From positions 1-11,268 of the forward strand of contig CANRPV010000037.1 in the NCBI GenBank assembly GCA_947632575.1: DNA of 11,268 nt. The letters run 5' to 3'. The notes under the pieces are model-generated. The model saw nothing but the letters and a program-made list of their open reading frames with translations. It was not told the origin of the DNA and made no database searches. The first letter of the stretch is position 1, and each line of letters starts with the position of its first letter. Below, in pieces: positions 6,343 through 11,268 of the stretch. The DNA comes from an uncultured Eggerthellaceae bacterium (GTDB lineage: Bacteria > Actinomycetota > Coriobacteriia > Coriobacteriales > Eggerthellaceae). Position numbers and translations under genes: made by a program.

Positions 6343-7167
6343 CTAGACATCGACGTTCGCCGCGCGATCGAGTCCCTGACGCGGCCCCATGAGCCCCAGC
6401 TCGTAGAGGGTAAGCGCGCAGGCCACCACGCCAGCGGTCTCCGTACGCAGAATCGAGGAGCCGAGACTGAGCACAAAACTGCGCGGACAATGGGCAAGCA
6501 GATACTCGACCTCGTGCGCACTCAGGCCGCCTTCGGGTCCGATGACAATCACGACGGTGGCCTCATGAGGATCTTTTGCAAAGGAATCCAACATGGATGA
6601 GATAACACCGCCGAGTAATGAGCTCTCGTCGCTTTCCTCCCAAAAAATGAGAGTACAGGCGGCTTGCGAAGCCAACGAAGCAAGCCCCTTAAGATCTGTT
6701 GGAGCCCAAACTTGAGGAATACGATTCTGGCCCGATTGCATGGCAGCGCTTTTTGCTATCTCCTTCCAGCGGGCCACGCGCTTTTCAGCTTTTGCCGCAT
6801 CGAGGTGGACGATGGAGCGTTCGCAGCCAAGCGGGATAAAGCCGGCCACCCCCAACTCGGTGACCTGGCGTAAGACCTGATCCATCTTGTCGGCTTTCGC
6901 AAGTCCTTGAGCCAAAAGAACCGAAGGTCGCCCGCCGCGACGTGAGTTTCGTTGAGCGATCCTCACCAGCGGCGTCCCTTCATCAAATGACACGATCTCG
7001 CACTCGAAATAGTCCTGATCCGCATCGATTATGGCAATATGCTCACCGGGAGCCAAACGAAGCACCCGCGCATGATGGGTGTCTTTGGATGATAGATCAA
7101 GCGGAAAGACAGGCTTATCCTCGGCGGCTAATACTTGGCTTTCCAAAAAGAAACGGGCTAGCGCCAC
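6343..7167 (-). CDS. rsmE: 16S rRNA m3U1498 methyltransferase RsmE
   Basis: RsmE methylates N3 of U1498 of 16S rRNA using S-adenosylmethionine, acting on the assembled 30S subunit. This 274-residue protein has the PUA-like N-terminal domain (HHARVLRL at 31-38) and the SPOUT methyltransferase domain with its knot motifs: KADKMDQVLRQVTELGV (91-107), IGPEGGLSAHEVE (209-221) and LGSSILRTETA (235-245). The last is usually LGxRILRTETA; Arg is replaced by Ser here. The start is GTG at 7165-7167, with GGAGG only 4 nt upstream and 12 nt after dnaJ. The following mtaB starts within a few bases of its stop. The product has a slightly extended C-terminal tail (about 20 residues) after the last conserved helix. 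Confidence 0.95.
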   Translation of the reverse strand: MALARFFLESQVLAAEDKPVFPLDLSSKDTHHARVLRLAPGEHIAIIDADQDYFECEIVSFDEGTPLVRIAQRNSRRGGRPSVLLAQGLAKADKMDQVLRQVTELGVAGFIPLGCERSIVHLDAAKAEKRVARWKEIAKSAAMQSGQNRIPQVWAPTDLKGLASLASQAACTLIFWEESDESSLLGGVISSMLDSFAKDPHEATVVIVIGPEGGLSAHEVEYLLAHCPRSFVLSLGSSILRTETAGVVACALTLYELGLMGPRQGLDRAANVDV

Positions 7168-7179
7168 CTGGCCTCCACC

Positions 7180-8322
7180 CTATTCGAAGATGTCCCGAAG
7201 TTTTTCCAAAGGCGAACGAGATTCAGAAACTGTCTCACCCATTTCCTCCGCCAATGCTTCAAGCAGCTCTCGCTCCTTCTTGTTGAGGTGCTTCGGAATG
7301 GTGATATCGACATGAATATACAAATCGCCTCGATCATTGCGCTGCAGCTTCGGCATGCCGAAGCCTTTTACCCTAATGACTTGCGAGTTTTGGCAGCCTT
7401 CGGGGATGCGCACCGGCACGAGCTCATCCTCAAAGATGCCATCCACCTGAATCTCCGCGCCAAGGGCTGCCTGCACCATGGACACGTTGACCCGGGCATG
7501 AAGATTATCCCCGTCGCGCTCGAAGAATTCATGGGGTTGGATCTGACAGGTCACGATCAGATCGCCCGCGCGAGCTCCCTGAAATCCCGCTTCACCGAAA
7601 CCGTTCACTCGCAATTGCTGACCATCGCGAATACCTGCGGGAACCTCCACCGTCACCTTCTGGCGATCGGGGATACGACCCTGGCCATCGCATTCAGGAC
7701 AGGGGTTTTCGATGACGGTTCCCAGCCCCTGGCAACGAGGACAGGTTGTCTGAGACTGCATGTCACCGAAAAACGTGTGCTGTACGGTGATGATGCGACC
7801 TTTACCATGGCACTCAGGACAGGTAATGGATTTACCATCAGGACCAAGACCGGTGCCGTCGCAATCAGGACAGGGCGCCAGCCGATCGTAGACGATCTCC
7901 TTTTTGACACCGCGCGCCACCTCTTCCAAAGTGATGCGCAGGCCAACGCTCATATCGCGGCCCTCTTTGCGGCTCTGACGGCTACCACCGGCAGCTCCTC
8001 CGAAGAAGGAGGAGAAGATATCTCCCATTCCGCCGAAACCGCCGCCAAAGAGATCGCCGAAGTCTACGTAACCGCCACCAAAGGGATTTGATCCTGAGGA
8101 GGCAGCTCCTGGAATGGTGCCGAAGCGATCGTACTGAGCGCGCTTTGTGGCATCGGATAAGACGTCGTAAGCCTCGTTGAGTTCTTTGAATTCCTCTTCG
8201 GCGTTGGCTGATTTATTGACGTCGGGGTGAAGCTCTCGAGCTTTATGGCGAAAAGCCTTCTTGATATCGTTTTCGGTGGCGTTGCGATCGACGCCGAGCA
8301 CTTCATAGAGATCTCTGGCCAT
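7180..8322 (-). CDS. dnaJ: Chaperone DnaJ (type I Hsp40)
   Basis: DnaJ delivers unfolded clients to DnaK and stimulates its ATPase. All type I parts are present in 380 residues: J domain (1-68) with HPD at 32-34; Gly/Phe-rich linker (about 71-113); four zinc-finger repeats CPDCDGTG, CPECHGKG, CPRCQGLG and CPECDGQG, with cysteine pairs 151/154, 168/171, 194/197 and 208/211; then the C-terminal client-binding domains. The ATG at 8320-8322 has AAGAGGG just upstream. It follows hrcA after 44 nt with neither grpE nor dnaK between or after, the hrcA-dnaJ2 layout known from Actinomycetota. It is therefore probably a second DnaJ paralogue controlled by HrcA with the operon, the dnaK-linked copy lying elsewhere; that cannot be seen from this window. 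Confidence 0.97.
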   Translation of the reverse strand: MARDLYEVLGVDRNATENDIKKAFRHKARELHPDVNKSANAEEEFKELNEAYDVLSDATKRAQYDRFGTIPGAASSGSNPFGGGYVDFGDLFGGGFGGMGDIFSSFFGGAAGGSRQSRKEGRDMSVGLRITLEEVARGVKKEIVYDRLAPCPDCDGTGLGPDGKSITCPECHGKGRIITVQHTFFGDMQSQTTCPRCQGLGTVIENPCPECDGQGRIPDRQKVTVEVPAGIRDGQQLRVNGFGEAGFQGARAGDLIVTCQIQPHEFFERDGDNLHARVNVSMVQAALGAEIQVDGIFEDELVPVRIPEGCQNSQVIRVKGFGMPKLQRNDRGDLYIHVDITIPKHLNKKERELLEALAEEMGETVSESRSPLEKLRDIFE

Positions 8323-8350
8323 TAAACCCTCTTAAACCCTTCAACCCTCA
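8323..8350 (-). repeat. Three GGGTT-type short repeats in the dnaJ leader
   Basis: The short spacer before dnaJ reads, on the minus strand, GAGGGTTGAAGGGTTT then AAGAGGGTTTA before the ATG, so three AGGGTT units lie 9-10 nt apart (AACCCT on the plus strand at about 8325-8330, 8335-8340 and 8343-8348). The unit nearest the gene is the likely Shine-Dalgarno. The others may be standby ribosome sites or a chance duplication. Confidence 0.5.
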
Positions 8351-8366
8351 GCGGTAGTCTCTTTTT

Positions 8367-9377
8367 CTATTCGTCTTGAAGCGCACGCCGAGCGGCGCGC
8401 ACCGCGCGGATGACGCGGGAGTAATTCATCCTGGTAGGTCCGATGACGGCTACGATGCCGGCACCTTCGCCGCGGCCATATTGGCCTGCTACCACCGACA
8501 CTCCCGCCAAGGACTCGCTCGCATTTTCGGTACCAATGCGAACAACGCAGTCCGCGTCGGACTCCATGGCATCGTCAAACACATGGAGCAGCACCGTATC
8601 ATCCTCCAAAACCTGCATGATGGGAAGAAGGGATCTCGAAGAGCTGAATTCCGGCTGTTGCAGAAGCGAGCTCATGCCAAGCCGATGACTGCGTCCTCCA
8701 TTGCTTTCACTGAGGCAGACGATGATTTCCTCCAGGATCAGACGCACCAAAGGAGAGCGAAACGCCTCATCGGTCTTCTTATCATAGGCGGCTTTGATCT
8801 CAGCCAACGAGTTACCGATAAACACGCGGCTAAGCAGATTTTGCACGGAAGCAAGTTCCTCAGGGCTGACTTCACCATCAAATGACACCTGACGATTGAG
8901 CACCCTGCCGCTTTCCATGACGATCACGATGAGGGCTTGATGGTTGGTGAGCGATATCAAAGACAGCTGACGAATCTGACCAGTGATCAGGGATGGCGCG
9001 ATTACAACCGAGAGACAATCGGTCAAACGAGTTAAAACCGCAGAGGTGCGCTCAAGAAGCTCATCGAGCTCGGTCGCGCTTCGGCGCAGCTCGGCCACCA
9101 TATCGCGATCAAACACATCCTCAGCGACCATATCCGAAGCCAGAAGATCATCCACAAAGGCGCGGTAACCCGCATCGGTGGGAATTCGACCAGCTGAAGT
9201 ATGCGGCTGGGCAATATAGCCCGCGTCCTCAAGAGCCGAAAGGTCATTGCGTACGGTAGCGGGGCTTACCCCCAGATGATAACGCTCGGTTAAGGTACGC
9301 GAGCCTACCGGCATCGCGCGAGAGATATATTCCTCAATCAGGGCGCCGAGTACCCGTTGACGACGATCAGAAAGCAT
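8367..9377 (-). CDS. hrcA: Heat-inducible transcription repressor HrcA
   Basis: HrcA is the dimeric repressor that binds CIRCE operators and is kept active by GroEL. The 336-residue product has the N-terminal winged helix (about 1-76), including GVSPATVRNDLSALEDAGYI (36-55) and the QPHTSAGRIPTDAGYRAFVD block (57-76). The GAF-like dimer region follows, and the signature IGPTRMNYSRVI lies near the C-terminus (312-323). Length is normal. ATG at 9375-9377 follows a GAGAGGA stretch about 10 nt upstream. The gene heads the stretch reading into dnaJ and is preceded by its own operator and promoter (9491-9520), so autoregulation is expected. Confidence 0.97.
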   Translation of the reverse strand: MLSDRRQRVLGALIEEYISRAMPVGSRTLTERYHLGVSPATVRNDLSALEDAGYIAQPHTSAGRIPTDAGYRAFVDDLLASDMVAEDVFDRDMVAELRRSATELDELLERTSAVLTRLTDCLSVVIAPSLITGQIRQLSLISLTNHQALIVIVMESGRVLNRQVSFDGEVSPEELASVQNLLSRVFIGNSLAEIKAAYDKKTDEAFRSPLVRLILEEIIVCLSESNGGRSHRLGMSSLLQQPEFSSSRSLLPIMQVLEDDTVLLHVFDDAMESDADCVVRIGTENASESLAGVSVVAGQYGRGEGAGIVAVIGPTRMNYSRVIRAVRAARRALQDE

Positions 9378-9490
9378 GATCCTGGGTTCCTCTCACCTTC
9401 CCGTTTCAAGCTTCTCGTTTCGATAATCCACGAACGTATCGCCGGTAGATCGAAAGCACGAACTTGCTTGTTGAATAACAATTTCCCAGC
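9378..9490 (-). other. hrcA 5' leader with three small inverted repeats
   Basis: No gene is seen here. If transcription starts near 9484 the leader is about 107 nt. Three short stems can be read: TTGTT/AACAA around a 4-nt loop (9468-9481); AAGCA/TGCTT around a 6-nt loop (9454-9469), overlapping the first by two bases; and CGATA/TATCG around 11 nt (9421-9441). Each stem is only 5 bp, so stable structure is uncertain. It matches no riboswitch or thermometer family I recognise. Confidence 0.3.
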
Positions 9491-9517
9491 ATTTTAGCAG
9501 CCAGAGACTTGGAGTGC
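9491..9517 (-). promoter_or_regulatory. Putative hrcA promoter overlapped by CIRCE
   Basis: On the minus strand TAAAAT (9491-9496, 5/6 to the -10 consensus) lies 18 nt after TTAGCA (about 9515-9520, 4/6 to the -35 consensus). TTAGCA is also the first part of the CIRCE arm, so bound HrcA would cover the promoter from -35 to -10. The predicted start is near 9484. The assignment is from motif geometry only. Confidence 0.5.
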
Positions 9518-9520
9518 TAA
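9494..9520 (-). promoter_or_regulatory. CIRCE operator (HrcA binding site), one arm degenerate
   Basis: The known CIRCE consensus is TTAGCACTC-N9-GAGTGCTAA. The minus strand here reads TTAGCACTC, nine bases, then GGCTGCTAA. The first arm is perfect and the second differs at two positions; the spacer is exactly nine. Its place upstream of hrcA, over the putative promoter, is the classical autoregulatory position. Confidence 0.88.
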
Positions 9521-9545
9521 TGGTCCACTAAATTCGACGGAAGAA

Positions 9546-10658
9546 TCATAAAGTCAAGTCGTAAATCCGGCCGTAGAGCTCATTGCCCAAAAGCCAACCA
9601 CGATCGGTGGGCATCCAGCGTCCTTCTATATGGCGAACCAGACCCAATTCCTCCAATGACTGAAACACGTTTGTTGCCTCAGGCACGAGTTCAGTGGCCT
9701 GCTTCAGGGCGCTTTCGCTCACGCCGCGACTCATACGCATTCCAAGCATAAGATCCTCGACCAGCATCGAGGCCCGATCCAGCTCTTCGATCACCCGTCC
9801 GTCTTGTACCCTCATACGTCGCTCAGAGTTTTGCGTCATAGTCACCGCCGACCGTCCGAGCCCCACATAGGGCACGCCGGTCCAGTAGGCCTTGTTATGA
9901 CGGCATTCGTAGCCCCGACGCGCGTAACTGGCAACCTCATAGCGATGAAAACCTGCCCCTCCCAAGACCTCGGCGGCAAGTTCCATGGCATCGGCCTGCA
10001 GATCCTCATCCGGAGCTTCCATCGTGCCTGCCAGCACCATGTTGTTGAAAAGTGTGTGCTCCTCGATGGTCAGCGGATAGACGCTCACATGATTGACGCC
10101 CAGTCTTATCGCCTCTCGCAGGCTTTTCTCGAAGCTTGCCAAATCCTGCCGGGGAATGCCCGCCATCAAATCGATGCTCACGTTATCAAATCGGCTCTGA
10201 GCGGCCACGATGGCTCTCCTGGCATCATCGGCCGAGTGCACACGACCCAAAGCCTCAAGTTCCCCATCGTCAAAGCTTTGCACTCCCAAAGAGAGCCGGT
10301 TCACGCCCAAAGCCCAAATATCGGCGATGAGGCGCTCATCGATACTCTCAGGATTGGCCTCCATGGTGCATTCCACATCCGGTTCAAGACGCATGGAAAG
10401 AGACAGGGTGTAGAGCAGAAGCGAAAGCCTCTTCGCACCCACATAACTGGGAGTGCCACCGCCGAGATAGACCGTCTCGATAGAGGCCAGCTTTCCCTCT
10501 TTGGACGTACGGCGAAGCTCAAGGCTAAGGTTTTCGATGTACTCGTCTATCTCCACCGAAGCTCGGTCAATCGCCTGTGTCGCAAAATCGCAGTAGGCGC
10601 AGCGCTTAACACAGAAAGGAATATGCAGGTAAAGTGCTTTGTAGGGATCATGCGGCAT
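9546..10658 (-). CDS. hemW: Radical SAM heme chaperone HemW (HemN-like)
   Basis: HemW binds heme and an Fe-S cluster and delivers heme to target proteins; it was long annotated as oxygen-independent coproporphyrinogen III oxidase. The 370-residue product has the radical-SAM cluster motif CVKRCAYC (C16, C20, C23), the SAM-binding GGGTPS (66-71), NRLSLGVQSFD, and RHNKAYWTGVPYVGLGRSA typical of the HemW subgroup, then the winged-helix-like C-terminal domain. It lacks the extra N-terminal part of true HemN. ATG at 10656-10658 has GGGAGG 7 nt upstream, inside the end of dusB, and starts 2 nt after the dusB stop, so the two are surely cotranscribed. A 168-nt gap with the hrcA promoter follows. Heme chaperone rather than oxidase is inferred from subgroup motifs. 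Confidence 0.94.
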   Translation of the reverse strand: MPHDPYKALYLHIPFCVKRCAYCDFATQAIDRASVEIDEYIENLSLELRRTSKEGKLASIETVYLGGGTPSYVGAKRLSLLLYTLSLSMRLEPDVECTMEANPESIDERLIADIWALGVNRLSLGVQSFDDGELEALGRVHSADDARRAIVAAQSRFDNVSIDLMAGIPRQDLASFEKSLREAIRLGVNHVSVYPLTIEEHTLFNNMVLAGTMEAPDEDLQADAMELAAEVLGGAGFHRYEVASYARRGYECRHNKAYWTGVPYVGLGRSAVTMTQNSERRMRVQDGRVIEELDRASMLVEDLMLGMRMSRGVSESALKQATELVPEATNVFQSLEELGLVRHIEGRWMPTDRGWLLGNELYGRIYDLTL

Positions 10659-10660
10659 CG

Positions 10661-11268
10661 TTAAGCCTCCCTTAGCTCTAAGCGCTCTTCCAACTCATCG
10701 AAGAGTCGCTCATAGTCATCGGCGCTCACGCACGTGGTTATGCGATCCCGCGCGGCCGCGGCGCCAGGTAGGCCGTGGACATAATCCATGGCATGACGAC
10801 GCATCTTTTGAAGAGGCCCCGCGTCTAACTCCACCATCAGGCGCATATGACGTCGTGCGGTGGCCAAGCGCTGCTGGATGGAGGGCGCTGAGCTTGGCTC
10901 CTGCCCGGCGAAGGCGGCTTTTACCTGCGCGAAAATCCAGGGATTTCCCTGAGCAGCGCGAGCGATCATCACGCCGTCACAGTGAGTTTCGGCGACCAAA
11001 TCTAGCGCCGCTTTTGCCGATCGTACATCTCCGTTGCCGATGACGGGAATTCGAAGCGTCTCCTTGATGCGCATGATGCAGCCCCAGTCTGCATGGCCAC
11101 GATAATATTGGAGAGCATATCGTCCGTGGACGGTGACAGCAGAAGCGCCCGCGGCCTCCATGATCTGCGCGAAGGCAAGGGAACTGTCATCTCCCATGTC
11201 CCAGCCGCGACGAAACTTCACTGTGACCGGACAGTCCACGCGCTCCACGATCGCCTTTACCAATGAGG
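10661..11268 (-). CDS. dusB: tRNA-dihydrouridine synthase, C-terminal part (5' end beyond window)
   Basis: Dus enzymes reduce uridines in the tRNA D-loop and other sites using FMN and NADPH. About 202 codons are visible and the frame runs off the window edge, so the N-terminal ~110-130 residues, including the catalytic cysteine, are missing. Recognisable blocks: VDCPVTVKFRRGWD, GASAVTVHGR, YRGHADW, IPVIGNGDV and GVMIARAAQGNPWIF, which form the second half of the TIM barrel and the FMN phosphate site, then the helical tRNA-binding domain with MRRHAMDYVHGLPG. DusB-type is the best fit; the exact Dus subgroup is less certain. The usual MIGRGALGNPW appears as MIARAAQGNPW. It ends in TAA two bases before hemW. 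Confidence 0.9.
   Translation of the reverse strand, partial: SLVKAIVERVDCPVTVKFRRGWDMGDDSSLAFAQIMEAAGASAVTVHGRYALQYYRGHADWGCIMRIKETLRIPVIGNGDVRSAKAALDLVAETHCDGVMIARAAQGNPWIFAQVKAAFAGQEPSSAPSIQQRLATARRHMRLMVELDAGPLQKMRRHAMDYVHGLPGAAAARDRITTCVSADDYERLFDELEERLELREA

Noticed and set aside
6339..6521. Upstream extension of the mtaB frame to a start at 6519-6521
   Set aside because: The added 61 residues run entirely inside the conserved end of rsmE, are Arg/Ser-rich with no family similarity, and would push the UPF0004 domain away from its usual N-terminal position.
9804..10664. A 286-codon open frame on the plus strand opposite hemW, and similar long plus-strand frames at 4728-5672, 7288-8091 and 3535-4155
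   Set aside because: They lie antisense to clearly conserved genes, their translations resemble no protein family, and they lack sensible ribosome binding sites. They are by-products of codon bias in the minus-strand genes.
1..11268. Mobile elements, CRISPR arrays, tRNA or rRNA genes
   Set aside because: No transposase-like frame, no regularly spaced direct repeats and no recognisable tRNA or rRNA segment were seen on either strand.

Overview
The window is a tightly packed block of twelve genes, all on the minus strand, so transcription runs from high to low coordinates. In transcription order it holds dusB (5' part missing), hemW, hrcA, dnaJ, rsmE, mtaB, phoH, ybeY, dgkA, era, an unnamed zinc-ribbon/PASTA membrane protein, and recO (3' part missing). 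The backbone hemW-hrcA-dnaJ-rsmE-phoH-ybeY-era-recO is the order known from Actinomycetota. The interposed mtaB and dgkA are more typical of Firmicutes-like clusters. With the moderate GC content, that mix suggests a member of the class Coriobacteriia. This is inference from gene order and protein flavour, not from a marker search.

Region by region: 10661-11268 is the C-terminal two thirds of a tRNA dihydrouridine synthase, with the radical-SAM heme chaperone gene hemW starting 2 bases after it. A 168-base gap (9378-9545) then holds the only clear regulatory region: a CIRCE operator for HrcA overlapping a putative promoter, followed by a leader of about 107 nt. From there hrcA, dnaJ, rsmE, mtaB, phoH, ybeY and dgkA follow with gaps of 44 nt or less or short overlaps, then era after 49 nt. 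A second, weaker promoter candidate lies in front of the PASTA gene, and recO starts 27 nt after that gene. No gene-free stretch exceeds 300 bases and no convincing rho-independent terminator was seen.

Functionally this is a translation and proteostasis neighbourhood: tRNA modification (DusB, MtaB), 16S rRNA methylation (RsmE), rRNA maturation and small-subunit assembly (YbeY, Era), a PhoH-family ATPase, and heat-shock control with its chaperone (HrcA, DnaJ). Undecaprenol kinase (DgkA) and the PASTA protein add a cell-envelope link, and RecO a DNA repair link.

Most of the window is ordinary housekeeping. Two things stand out. First, era carries an in-frame TGA after codon 277, and the 29 codons behind it still encode a textbook Era C-terminus. 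TGA is an ordinary stop in neighbouring genes, so this is a very recent nonsense mutation, a sequence error, or programmed readthrough. Second, the gene between era and recO encodes a kinase-less membrane protein with a cytoplasmic zinc ribbon, three external PASTA domains and a C-terminal domain I do not recognise. I found no mobile element, CRISPR array or RNA gene.
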